Shown piece after piece: positions 1 through 7,622 of a stretch of 29,716 nt of DNA (position 1 is its first letter; each line of letters starts with the position of its first letter). The notes under the pieces were generated by a model that had not been told where the DNA came from, did not search any database, and saw only the letters and a list, made by a program, of their open reading frames with translations. The position numbers and the translations under genes are program-made. Source of the DNA: Pseudomonadota bacterium (lineage in GTDB: Bacteria; Pseudomonadota; Gammaproteobacteria; Xanthomonadales; Xanthomonadaceae). The DNA lies in NCBI GenBank assembly GCA_023395465.1, contig JAEWZE010000155.1, forward strand, positions 1 to 29,716. Direction: 5' to 3'.

Positions 1-169
1 CCTCCGCGAAGCTGAGGTTGCGCTGGTCGAACACCTCCGGCATCGCGGCCGGGGGCGTGGCCTCGAGCAGGGTCGCGGGCACGCCGGCGCGGTCGAGCGC
101 GAGCGCCAGGCTGGCGCCGACGAGGCCGCCGCCGATGATCAGCACGTCGTGGATCTGCAGGTCTGCCAT
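1..169 (-). CDS. ubiH: UbiH-type FAD-dependent hydroxylase, N-terminal part (runs off the window)
   Basis: Only the first 56 or so residues are inside the window; the gene continues beyond base 1. The translation opens MADLQIHDVLIIGGGLVG, the N-terminal Rossmann dinucleotide-binding fold of flavin monooxygenases with the GxGxxG-type loop (GGGLVG), followed by ALALDRAGVPATLLE, where an acidic residue ends the second strand and binds the FAD ribose. The later segment FDQRNLSF resembles the conserved early region of UbiH/UbiF ubiquinone-biosynthesis hydroxylases. The family hydroxylates the quinone ring of ubiquinone intermediates at the inner membrane. The ATG at 167-169 is the only good start. 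It is divergent from the DUF6580 gene, with 111 bases between the two starts. Other members of the family (VisC/UbiI, UbiF) cannot be excluded from so short a piece. Confidence 0.7.
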   Translation of the reverse strand, partial: MADLQIHDVLIIGGGLVGASLALALDRAGVPATLLEATPPAAMPEVFDQRNLSFAE

Positions 170-243
170 GGCGCGGCATCATACCGGCAGCGCCCGGACC
201 GCCAGCGCGAAGCCGGTGTCCGGCCGGCCCTGGCGCGAACGGG

Positions 244-249
244 TAGAAT
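244..249 (+). promoter_or_regulatory. Candidate -10 box for the DUF6580-adenosyltransferase unit
   Basis: The hexamer TAGAAT lies 31 bases before the ATG at 281, in the 111-base divergent gap with ubiH. It matches TATAAT at five of six positions and stands out in a GC-rich region. No convincing -35 box is visible 16-18 bases upstream, so the call rests on the -10 alone. I looked for the conserved B12-box segments of a cobalamin riboswitch and saw none; the gap is also too short for a full one. Confidence 0.35.
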
Positions 250-280
250 GCCGGGGTTTCCAACGCCTGCGACCATCGCC

Positions 281-877
281 ATGACCCGACCCGCCTCCGA
301 CACCCCGTTCGCACCCGGCCCGCTGGTCCTGACGGCGATGATCCTGCTGGCCGCGTTCTCGCGCCTGCTGCCGCTGCCGCCGAACTTCGCGCCGATCGAG
401 GCGATCGCGCTGTTCGGCGGCGCCTATTTCGCCAGCCGCGGCCTCGCCTTCCTGGTGCCGGTGATGGCGATGCTGGTCGCCGACCTGGCGCTGGGCATGC
501 TGCGCGGCGATACGTACCTGGCCTACTTCACCACCTCCGGCTACCTGCCCAGCCTGCTGGCCAACTACCTGACCATCGCCGCCACCGTGGCGCTCGCCTT
601 CGGCCTGCGCGGCCGTGTCAACGGCGCGCGCGTGCTCGGCTATTCGCTGGCCGGTTCGGTGCTGTTCTTCCTGGTCAGCAACTTCGCGGTCTGGCTGACC
701 GCGTTCATGGTGCCGGGCTATCCGGCCTGCAGCACCGGCCTGCTGCCGTGCTACGTGGCCGCGCTGCCGTTCTTCAAGACCACGCTGCTGAGTACGCTGG
801 CCTACTCGGCGCTGCTGTTCGGCGGATTCGCGCTGCTGCGCGGACGCCTGCCGGCGCTGCGCGCGCAGACGGTCTAG
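281..877 (+). CDS. DUF6580 family integral membrane protein, possible vitamin-uptake S component
   Basis: A 198-residue very hydrophobic protein. Features of the DUF6580 family are visible: RLLPLPPNFAPIEAIALFGG at residues 28-47, a PVMAMLVADLALG segment at 60-72, SNFAVWL at 133-139 and the Cys-containing stretch YPACSTGLLPCYVAALPFF at 147-165 (Cys150 and Cys157 are the only cysteines). Five or six membrane segments are likely. The start at 281 is chosen because an in-frame upstream extension is hydrophilic and overlaps the promoter-like box. The stop is 13 bases before a cobalamin adenosyltransferase gene, so the two are probably co-transcribed. Size and topology resemble S components of ECF vitamin transporters such as the solitary B12 transporter BtuM; linking this protein to B12 is inference from the neighbour, not from a recognised substrate motif. 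Confidence 0.75.
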   Translation: MTRPASDTPFAPGPLVLTAMILLAAFSRLLPLPPNFAPIEAIALFGGAYFASRGLAFLVPVMAMLVADLALGMLRGDTYLAYFTTSGYLPSLLANYLTIAATVALAFGLRGRVNGARVLGYSLAGSVLFFLVSNFAVWLTAFMVPGYPACSTGLLPCYVAALPFFKTTLLSTLAYSALLFGGFALLRGRLPALRAQTV

Positions 878-890
878 GCGTCCGTCCACC

Positions 891-1439
891 GTGGGCAACC
901 GCCTGTCGAAGATCTATACCCGCACCGGCGACGACGGAACCACCGGGCTGGGCGACGGCAGCCGGATCGCCAAGGACGCCGACCGCGTCCGCGCCTATGG
1001 CACCGTCGACGAGGCCAATTCGGCCATTGGCCTGCTGCTGGCCGCGCAGCTGCCCGACGACGTCCGCGACCTGCTGGTTTCGGTGCAGCACCAGTTGTTC
1101 GATCTGGGCGGCGAGCTGTGCATCCCCGGCCATGCCGCCATCACCGACGCCGACATCGCGCGCCTGGAAGAGCGGCTGGACCACTACAACGAACCCCTGC
1201 CGCCGCTGAAGGATTTCATCCTGCCCGGCGGCGGCGAGGCGGCTGCCCGCTGCCACGTCGCCCGCACCGTGGTGCGCCGCGCCGAGCGCGAGGCGGTGAC
1301 GCTGTCGCGGCAGGAAGCCGTGCGCCCCCAGGCGATCGGCTACCTCAACCGGCTCTCTGACCTGCTGTTCGTGCTGGCGCGGGTGCTGGCGCGCGCCGAC
1401 GGGCACGGCGAGGTCATCTGGCGGCACGAGCGCCGCTGA
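891..1439 (+). CDS. PduO-type ATP:cob(I)alamin adenosyltransferase
   Basis: A 182-residue cytoplasmic enzyme that transfers the adenosyl group of ATP to cob(I)alamin to make coenzyme B12. The N-terminal ATP-binding motif KIYTRTGDDGTTGLGDGSR is at residues 7-25, YGTVDEANSAIG follows at about 36-47, and the C-terminal helical signature LPGGGEAAARCHVARTVVRRAE with its conserved arginines is at about 109-130, followed by YLNRLSDLLFVLAR. Length is usual for the PduO/MMAB type, which is unrelated to CobA/BtuR. The start is a GTG at 891, which puts the ATP-binding motif in its usual place. The gene lies 13 bases after the DUF6580 gene and 9 bases before the hydrolase gene, suggesting one transcript. 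No cobalamin biosynthesis gene is in the window, so it probably serves salvage. Confidence 0.93.
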   Translation: MGNRLSKIYTRTGDDGTTGLGDGSRIAKDADRVRAYGTVDEANSAIGLLLAAQLPDDVRDLLVSVQHQLFDLGGELCIPGHAAITDADIARLEERLDHYNEPLPPLKDFILPGGGEAAARCHVARTVVRRAEREAVTLSRQEAVRPQAIGYLNRLSDLLFVLARVLARADGHGEVIWRHERR

Positions 1440-1448
1440 CCCACCGGC

Positions 1449-2387
1449 ATGGCGCGCATCCTCGGCTACACCCACCCGGCGTGCCTGGAGCACGACACCG
1501 GGCCGGGCCACCCGGAATGCGCCGACCGCCTGGGTGCGGTGCTCGAAGCGCTGCACGCGGCGTTTCCGCAGATGGAGTGGATCGAGGCACCCCGCGCCAC
1601 ACGCGGCCAGCTGCTGCGGGTGCACGATCCGCGCCTGCTGGCCACGGTGCTGGCGCCGCCTCCGCCGGACCGGCTCCGGCTCGATCCCGACACCGTCGTC
1701 TCGCCCGGCTCGCCCGAGGCCGCGTTGCGCGCGGTCGGGGCCGGCGTCGCCGCCACCGAGGCGGTGATGCACGGCGAAACCGACGTCGCCTTCTGCGCGG
1801 TCCGCCCGCCCGGGCACCACGCCACCATCGACGCGGCGATGGGCTTCTGCCTGTTCGACAACATCGCCGTGGCGGCCGCGCACGCCCTCGACCGCTTCGG
1901 CCTGGCGCGCGTGGCGATCGTCGATTTCGACGTCCACCACGGCAATGGAACCCAGGCCATCTTCGAGCAGGACCCGCGGGTGCTCTACCTCAGCTCGCAT
2001 CAGGCGCCGCTGTATCCCTGGACCGGGGCCGGCAACGAGCGCGGAGCGGGCAACATCGTCAACGCCCTGCTGCCCGCCGGCGCGGGCGGCGAGGCGTTCC
2101 GGCACTGCTGGCAGGAGATCCTGCTGCCGGCGCTGGACGCCTTCGCGCCGCAGCTGCTGCTGGTCTCGGCCGGCTTCGACGGCGACCGCCGCGACCCGAT
2201 GGCGCAGCTGGAACTGGGCCCGGACGACTTCGGCTGGCTCACCACCGCGCTGCACGCGCTGGCCGCCCGCCATGCCGAAGGCCGCATCGTGTCCATGCTC
2301 GAGGGCGGCTACGACCTGCAGGCGCTGGGCGAAGGCGCGGTCGCCCACGTGGCCGCGCTGATCGCCGGCCCGCCGGCGGCTGGATGA
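1449..2387 (+). CDS. Histone deacetylase family (class II-like) amidohydrolase
   Basis: A 312-residue zinc hydrolase of the arginase/deacetylase fold, the family of AcuC, acetylpolyamine amidohydrolases and bacterial HDAC-like proteins. Active-site features are all present: RPPGHHA with the His123-His124 pair, the metal site DFDVHHGNG with Asp161 and His163, GFDGDRRDP with the third zinc ligand Asp244, and EGGYDL with the catalytic Tyr288. The N-terminal HPECADRL motif at 21-28 is also typical. The enzyme should be active, but the natural substrate (protein acetyl-lysine, acetylpolyamine or another amide) cannot be read from sequence. It starts 9 bases after the adenosyltransferase gene. Its stop overlaps an in-frame upstream ATG of lptD (ATGA at 2384), but the more likely lptD start lies 80 bases downstream. 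Confidence 0.9.
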   Translation: MARILGYTHPACLEHDTGPGHPECADRLGAVLEALHAAFPQMEWIEAPRATRGQLLRVHDPRLLATVLAPPPPDRLRLDPDTVVSPGSPEAALRAVGAGVAATEAVMHGETDVAFCAVRPPGHHATIDAAMGFCLFDNIAVAAAHALDRFGLARVAIVDFDVHHGNGTQAIFEQDPRVLYLSSHQAPLYPWTGAGNERGAGNIVNALLPAGAGGEAFRHCWQEILLPALDAFAPQLLLVSAGFDGDRRDPMAQLELGPDDFGWLTTALHALAARHAEGRIVSMLEGGYDLQALGEGAVAHVAALIAGPPAAG

Positions 2388-2467
2388 ACCGGCGCTGGCG
2401 GCGTGCATTGCCGCTGCACGAGGCTTCCGGCAAGCTAGCGGCCTTTCCGTCCCCGGGATCCCGTCGC

Positions 2468-4837
2468 GTGCGACCTGCGTTCCGCCTGCTGCCCCTGCCG
2501 CTCTGCATCGCCCTGTCGCTGGCAGCCCACGCGGATGACGACATCCCCGTCGACTGGTCGATGTGCCCGGTCGAGGACGCGGTGCCGCTGTTCCCCGACG
2601 CACAGCCACCGGTGGGCGACATCGCCGACCGCGAGAGCCTGCCCACCGACATCCAGGGCGACCAGACCATGGGCGTGGATGGCGGCATCTACAACGTGAC
2701 CGGCAACGTCACCCTGCGCCGCGGCGACCAGTTCCTGGGCACCGACAACATCGAGTTCTCCCAGGACACCGGCACCTACACCGCGACCGGCAACGTCCGC
2801 TACCAGGACTCGGGCATGCGTGTGGTGGCCGAGCGCCTGGAAGGCGACCAGAACACCGACTCCCACCGCATCGACAACTTGCGCTACCAGCTGACCGAAC
2901 GCCGTGGCAACGGCGGCGCGGAGCGCATCGAGATGCAGGAGTCGCAGGGGCGGATGTTCGGCTCCACCTATTCCAGCTGCCCGCCCAGCCAGCGCTGGTG
3001 GGAACTGCGCGCGCAGCGCATCGACATCGACACCGCCGAAGGCACGGGCGTGGCGCGCAACGCGACGCTGCGCATCGGCAAGGTCCCGGTGCTGTACGTG
3101 CCGTGGCTGGCGTTCCCGATCGACGACCGCCGCCGAACCGGCCTGCTGTACCCGAGCATCAGCATGTCCAGCCGCAACGGCTTCGACTGGCGCCAGCCGA
3201 TCTACTTCAACCTCGCGCCGAACTACGACCTGACCCTGACCCCGCGCTGGATGAGCGACCGCGGCCTGCAGCTGGGCACCGAGTTCCGCTACCTCACCGA
3301 GCGCGGCCGCGGCACGTTCGAACTGCAGGCGCTGCCGTCCGACGACCTGACAGCGCGCGAACGGCCCGAGGAGATCGCCGACCCGCGCATTCCGCCGGAA
3401 AACTACCGCGAGGAAGATCGCGGGATGTTCCGCTATACAGGATTTCAGAACCTTACCGGCACTTGGCAGGCGCGCGCGAACCTCTACTGGCTCAGCGATC
3501 CACGATGGCTCGAGGACGACAGCAGCACGGCCGAAGGGCTGGCCGTCTCCTCGCTGCTGAGCAGCGCGGGGATATACGGCCGGAGTCGCTACTGGAACGC
3601 CGGAGTGGTGGGCGAGTACCGCCACCTCACCGATTACACGATCGAAGAGTGGCGCCTGCCCTACAACCGCTTGCCGCGCGCCTACTTCCGCTGGGAACAG
3701 CCGTTCGGCCGCTTCATCGCGGGTGCCGACACCGAAGCCGTTCGCTTCTCCCACGTCGATGCGGACGCCAAGCCCGGCGGCAGCCGCCTCGACCTCAAGC
3801 CCTGGCTCAGCATGCCGCTTGAAGGGCCGAGCTGGTACCTCAGGCCGACCCTGGCCTGGCGCTATACCACCTATCAGCTCGACGAGGAGTTCCCGAACCG
3901 TTCGCCGTCGCGCAGCCAGCCGATCGGCACGGTCGACGCCGGCCTGTTCTTCGATCGCGACACGCGTTTCCGCGGCGAGAGCTTCCTGCATACGCTCGAA
4001 CCGCGCCTGTTCTACCTGAACTCGCCCTACCGCGAGCAGGACGACATGCCGCTGTTCGACACCCGGCCGATGACCTTCAGCTGGGGTCAGCTGTTCCGCG
4101 ACAACCGCTATGCCGGTGCGGACCGCCAGGGCGATGCCAACCAGCTCACCATGGCGCTGACCACGCGCCTGATCCGCGAGTCGGACGGCCGCGAGAAGCT
4201 CGCCGCCAGCATCGGCCAGATCCGCTACTTCGAGGATGCGCGGGTCCGCCTGGGCAACGAGGTGCCGATCGAGAAGGGCAGCTCGTCGTGGGTGGCCGAT
4301 GCGAACTACGCGATCAACGACCGCTGGACGATCGGCGCCTCCTACCAGTGGAACCAGACCAGCCGCCGCGAGGACCTGGCCAGCATCCGCACCCGTTACC
4401 TGATCGGCGACGACGGCATCGTCAACCTGGCCTACCGCTATCGCCGCAACGTGCTGCGCCAGACCGACCTGCTGGAACAGGTCGACCTGTCGTTCCTGTA
4501 TCCGCTCAATCCTTCCTGGAGCCTGGTCGGCCGCTACTACTACTCGCTCAAGGACAGGCAGGTGCTCGAAGGCATCGCCGGCGTGCAGTGGGAAAGCTGC
4601 TGCATCGCCGCCCGCCTGGTCGGGCGCCGCTACGTGCGCAACACCCGCGGCGAGATGAACGATTCGATCCAGCTGGAGATCGAACTCAAGGGCCTGGGCT
4701 CGGCCGGACCCGACAATCGGGGCCGGTTGCGCCGTGCTATCCTCGGCTATCACCGCGACGACCTCTATCTCGTCCCGCCGTCCGAACTGCGCAATGGCGT
4801 GGACGACGGCGACTTCCCCGCAGAACTCTCCCCATGA
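2468..4837 (+). CDS. lptD: LPS-assembly protein LptD
   Basis: Outer-membrane beta-barrel of the Lpt machine that, with lipoprotein LptE, inserts lipopolysaccharide into the outer leaflet. From the GTG at 2468 the protein has 789 residues and opens with a signal peptide (VRPAFRLLPLPLCIALSLAAHA, residues 1-22 with cleavage after AHA). An OstA/LptA-like beta-jellyroll domain (GDQFLGTDNIEFSQDTG and GNVRYQDS are typical) precedes a long barrel rich in YR and aromatic pairs. Four cysteines fall at 33, 171, 711 and 712, matching the spacing of the E. coli disulfide cysteines 31, 173, 724 and 725; this supports the GTG start over the upstream ATG at 2384, which would add 28 residues before the signal peptide. 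A weak promoter-like TTGCCG lies at 2408-2413. The stop overlaps the surA start (ATGA), so the two are translationally coupled. Confidence 0.95.
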   Translation: MRPAFRLLPLPLCIALSLAAHADDDIPVDWSMCPVEDAVPLFPDAQPPVGDIADRESLPTDIQGDQTMGVDGGIYNVTGNVTLRRGDQFLGTDNIEFSQDTGTYTATGNVRYQDSGMRVVAERLEGDQNTDSHRIDNLRYQLTERRGNGGAERIEMQESQGRMFGSTYSSCPPSQRWWELRAQRIDIDTAEGTGVARNATLRIGKVPVLYVPWLAFPIDDRRRTGLLYPSISMSSRNGFDWRQPIYFNLAPNYDLTLTPRWMSDRGLQLGTEFRYLTERGRGTFELQALPSDDLTARERPEEIADPRIPPENYREEDRGMFRYTGFQNLTGTWQARANLYWLSDPRWLEDDSSTAEGLAVSSLLSSAGIYGRSRYWNAGVVGEYRHLTDYTIEEWRLPYNRLPRAYFRWEQPFGRFIAGADTEAVRFSHVDADAKPGGSRLDLKPWLSMPLEGPSWYLRPTLAWRYTTYQLDEEFPNRSPSRSQPIGTVDAGLFFDRDTRFRGESFLHTLEPRLFYLNSPYREQDDMPLFDTRPMTFSWGQLFRDNRYAGADRQGDANQLTMALTTRLIRESDGREKLAASIGQIRYFEDARVRLGNEVPIEKGSSSWVADANYAINDRWTIGASYQWNQTSRREDLASIRTRYLIGDDGIVNLAYRYRRNVLRQTDLLEQVDLSFLYPLNPSWSLVGRYYYSLKDRQVLEGIAGVQWESCCIAARLVGRRYVRNTRGEMNDSIQLEIELKGLGSAGPDNRGRLRRAILGYHRDDLYLVPPSELRNGVDDGDFPAELSP

Positions 4838-6150
4838 AGACCCGCATCGCATTCCTGTGCGCCGCCCTGCTGCTGGCCGGAACCCTCCAGGCGCAATCCG
4901 TCCAGCCGCTCGAAGGCATCGCGGCGGTGGTCGACGAAGACGTCATCCTGCAGAGCGAGCTCAACCGCGCGGTCGCCAACGTCACCGCCCAGTACGCCGG
5001 CCGCCAGAACCAGCTGCCGCCGCGCGCCATCCTCGAGCGCCAGGTGCTCGAGCGCCTGGTGCTGGTCAAGCTGCAGACCTCGCGCGCCGCCGAAACCGGC
5101 GTGCGCGTGAGCGATGCCGAGGTCGACACGGCGATCGGCAACATCGCCCAGCAGAACAATCTCTCGCCCGACCAGTTGCGCCAGCAGCTGGCGCGCGACG
5201 GCATGTCGCTCGACGACTTCCGCAGCTCGCTGCGTGACGAGATGCTGGTCCAGCGCCTGCGCCAGCGTTTCGCACAGAGCCGGATCAGCGTCAGCGATGC
5301 CGAGGTGGATGCGGCGATGGCTTCCCAGGCCGGCGGCGCCCAGTACCAGCTGGCGCACATCCTGGTGGCCCTGCCCGAGGGTGCGACGCCCGAGCAGATC
5401 GCGACCGGGCAGCAGAAGATCGACGGCATCAAGAGCCTGCTCGACCGGCGCGAGATGGAGTTCGCCGCGGCGGCGGTGCGCTACTCCGACAGCCCCAATG
5501 CGCTCGAAGGCGGCAGCCTGGGCTGGCGCAGCCTCGACGAGATCCCGGTGGCGTTCGCCAACGCGATCCGCACCATGTCGCCCGGCGACGTGATCGGCCC
5601 GATCCGGGGTCCGAGCGGCTTCCAGCTGCTGCAGCTGGTGGACACGCGCGAGGGCGGCCAGGACGGCGCCGGCGGCACGGTCACCCAGTACAGCGCCCGC
5701 CACATCCTGATCCGTCCGGCCGAAGGCGCGGGCGGCGACGGCGAGGCCAAGGCCCGGATCGATACGCTGCGCGCGCGCATCGCCGGCGGCGCCGACTTCC
5801 AGGAAGTCGCGCGCGAGAACTCCGACGATACGGTCAGCAAGCCCGAGGGCGGCGACCTGGGCTGGTTCACCCAGGACGAGTTCGGTCCCGAGTTCGGCGC
5901 CCAGGTGTCGACGCTGCAGGATGGCCAGGTCTCGGCGCCGTTCAAGACCCAAGCCGGCTGGCACATCGTGCAGCGCGTGGCCACCCGCCAGACCACGGCC
6001 GGCGACGAGAACCGGCGGGCCCAGGTCCGCGAGTCGATCGGCCAGCGCAAGCTGGAAGACGAGTGGGACCGCTACGTGCGCGAGATGCGCGGCGAAGCCT
6101 ACGTCGACATCCGCGCCGGCAACGCACAGGCCGGCAGCGACGGCGGCTGA
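4834..6150 (+). CDS. surA: Periplasmic chaperone / peptidyl-prolyl isomerase SurA
   Basis: A 438-residue periplasmic chaperone that escorts outer-membrane proteins, LptD included, to the Bam complex. A signal peptide covers residues 1-20 (MKTRIAFLCAALLLAGTLQA). The N-terminal chaperone domain begins PLEGIAAVVDEDVILQSEL, the typical SurA opening. Two parvulin (PpiC) domains follow, at roughly 170-272 (YQLAHILVALPEG, then GGSLGWRSLDEIP) and 285-384 (YSARHILIRPAEG, then GGDLGWFTQDEF). Length is normal (E. coli has 428). The ATG at 4834 overlaps the lptD stop by four bases, consistent with coupled synthesis of chaperone and client. The stop is one base before the pdxA start. Confidence 0.96.
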   Translation: MKTRIAFLCAALLLAGTLQAQSVQPLEGIAAVVDEDVILQSELNRAVANVTAQYAGRQNQLPPRAILERQVLERLVLVKLQTSRAAETGVRVSDAEVDTAIGNIAQQNNLSPDQLRQQLARDGMSLDDFRSSLRDEMLVQRLRQRFAQSRISVSDAEVDAAMASQAGGAQYQLAHILVALPEGATPEQIATGQQKIDGIKSLLDRREMEFAAAAVRYSDSPNALEGGSLGWRSLDEIPVAFANAIRTMSPGDVIGPIRGPSGFQLLQLVDTREGGQDGAGGTVTQYSARHILIRPAEGAGGDGEAKARIDTLRARIAGGADFQEVARENSDDTVSKPEGGDLGWFTQDEFGPEFGAQVSTLQDGQVSAPFKTQAGWHIVQRVATRQTTAGDENRRAQVRESIGQRKLEDEWDRYVREMRGEAYVDIRAGNAQAGSDGG

Positions 6151-6151
6151 C

Positions 6152-7126
6152 ATGCGGCCGCGGCTGGCGCTGGTGCCGGGCGAGCCGGCAGGCGTCGGTC
6201 CCGAGCTGTGCGTGCGCGCCGCGCAGCGCGACTGGGACGCGGACCTGATCGCCTTCGGCGATCCCGCCTCGCTGCACGACGCGGCCACGCGCCTCGGGTT
6301 ACCGCTGGCCCTGCTGGATCCCGACGCCGAGCCTGCAAACCGCCCCGGCGAACTGCGCCTGCATCCCGTCCCGGTGCCCGCGCCCTGCGCGCCCGGCGTC
6401 CCGGACCCGCGCAACGCCGCCGCCGTGATCGCCGCGCTGGAGCAGGCCGCCACCGCCTGCCAGTCGCGCACGTGCGCGGGCATGGTCACCGGCCCCGTGC
6501 ACAAGGCCACGATCAACCTCGGCGGCATCCCCTACTCCGGGACGACCGAGTTGCTGGCCGCGCACGCCGGCTGCGACGTGGTGATGATGCTAGCCAACGA
6601 CATCGTCCGCGTCGCGCTCGCCACCACCCACCTGCCGCTGCGCCAGGTGGCCGATGCGATCACGCCATCGTCCCTGGAGCGGGTGCTGCGGATCCTGCAC
6701 GGCGCGCTGCGCCGCGATTTCGGTATCGATGCGCCGCGGATCGCAGTGCTCGGGCTGAACCCGCACGCGGGCGAGTCCGGCCACCTGGGACGCGAGGAAA
6801 TCGAGGTGATCGAACCGCTGCTTGCCCGGCTCCGCACCGAGGGCATGGACCTGCAGGGTCCCCTGCCGGCCGACACGGCCTTCCGGCCGGCGAAACTGCG
6901 CGGTGTCGACGCGGTGCTGGCGATGTACCACGACCAGGGACTGCCGGTGCTCAAGTACAGCGGCTTCGAGCGCGCGGTCAACCTGACCCTGGGCCTGCCC
7001 TGGCCACGGGTCGCGGTCGACCACGGCACCGCCTTCGATCTCGCCGGAAGCGGCGCCGCGGACCCGTCCAGCCTGTATGCCGCGATCGAGACCTGCGCGC
7101 GCCTGGCGCGCCGCGGCGCGAGCTGA
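6152..7126 (+). CDS. pdxA: 4-hydroxythreonine-4-phosphate dehydrogenase PdxA
   Basis: A 324-residue cytoplasmic NAD-dependent enzyme of pyridoxal phosphate synthesis (DXP-dependent route). It oxidises 4-phosphohydroxy-threonine, with decarboxylation, to the amino-ketone used by PdxJ. Motifs seen: the N-terminal LVPGEPAGVGPEL, ITGPVHK-like MVTGPVHKATIN, and the three metal-binding histidines in ATTHLPL, NPHAGESG and MYHDQGLPVLKY; DHGTAFDLAG near the C terminus is also conserved. The ATG at 6152 begins two bases after the surA stop codon starts its last base pair, so spacing is minimal and the gene belongs to the lptD-surA message. A 112-base gap then separates it from csaA. Confidence 0.96.
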   Translation: MRPRLALVPGEPAGVGPELCVRAAQRDWDADLIAFGDPASLHDAATRLGLPLALLDPDAEPANRPGELRLHPVPVPAPCAPGVPDPRNAAAVIAALEQAATACQSRTCAGMVTGPVHKATINLGGIPYSGTTELLAAHAGCDVVMMLANDIVRVALATTHLPLRQVADAITPSSLERVLRILHGALRRDFGIDAPRIAVLGLNPHAGESGHLGREEIEVIEPLLARLRTEGMDLQGPLPADTAFRPAKLRGVDAVLAMYHDQGLPVLKYSGFERAVNLTLGLPWPRVAVDHGTAFDLAGSGAADPSSLYAAIETCARLARRGAS

Positions 7127-7238
7127 TACCCCACCCTTTCGGCCCGTCCGCGCCGCAGCGCGTGGCACCGGCCATCCATCCACCGTCTCCCTTCTTCCAG
7201 GTGTCACCGGCGCAGCGCGCCGCCGCAGGATTCCCGCC

Positions 7239-7622
7239 ATGCCCGAAACCACCGCCCCAGGCGCGACCGGCACCGCGTCCGCCATGCAGAACATCGACTG
7301 GAACGACTTCCTCAAGGTCGAACTGCGCGTCGGACGCGTGCTGTCGGCGCGCGTGTTCGAACAGGCGCGCAAGCCGGCCTACGTCCTGGAACTCGACTTC
7401 GGCCCGGAGATCGGTGTGCGCAGGTCGAGCGCCCAGCTCACCACGCTCTACGCGGCCGGCGACCTGGTCGGCCGGCTGGTGGTGGCCGTGGTCAACTTCC
7501 CGCCCAAGCAGATCGGGCCGCTGATGTCGCAATGCCTGGTCACCGGCTTCCACGACGCCGACGGCGCGGTGGCGCTGTGCGTACCCGATCGCGACGTGCC
7601 GCTCGGGACGCGCCTGCTGTGA
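7239..7622 (+). CDS. csaA: CsaA-like tRNA-binding-domain protein
   Basis: A 127-residue OB-fold protein of the CsaA family (same fold as the EMAP II/ARC1 tRNA-binding domain). The body from about residue 16 (MQNIDWNDFLKVELRVGRV) aligns by eye with Bacillus CsaA: LELDFGPEIG, RSSAQLTTLY, VVAVVNFPPKQIGPLMSQ and a C-terminal DRDVPLGTRL. CsaA is described as a dimeric chaperone linked to protein export, with possible RNA binding. The ATG at 7239 is chosen for AGGA eight bases upstream; an internal ATG at 7284 would give a protein of usual length (112 residues), so the first 15 residues may be extra. The stop overlaps the rsmA GTG start (GTGA). Its place between pdxA and rsmA is not part of the classical gene order. 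Confidence 0.88.
   Translation: MPETTAPGATGTASAMQNIDWNDFLKVELRVGRVLSARVFEQARKPAYVLELDFGPEIGVRRSSAQLTTLYAAGDLVGRLVVAVVNFPPKQIGPLMSQCLVTGFHDADGAVALCVPDRDVPLGTRLL

Noticed and set aside
170..280. Cobalamin riboswitch upstream of the DUF6580-adenosyltransferase pair
   Set aside because: The gap is only 111 bases and shows none of the conserved B12-box segments.
774..2609. Long open frame on the minus strand opposite the adenosyltransferase and hydrolase genes
   Set aside because: Arg/Ala/Gln/His-rich, no family resemblance; produced by strong third-position GC bias of the real plus-strand genes, which carry intact catalytic motifs.
2435..4852. 805-codon open frame antisense to lptD
   Set aside because: Composition is that of a codon shadow (Val/Ala/Asp/Gln/His periodicity) and LptD on the other strand has full domain structure and conserved cysteines.
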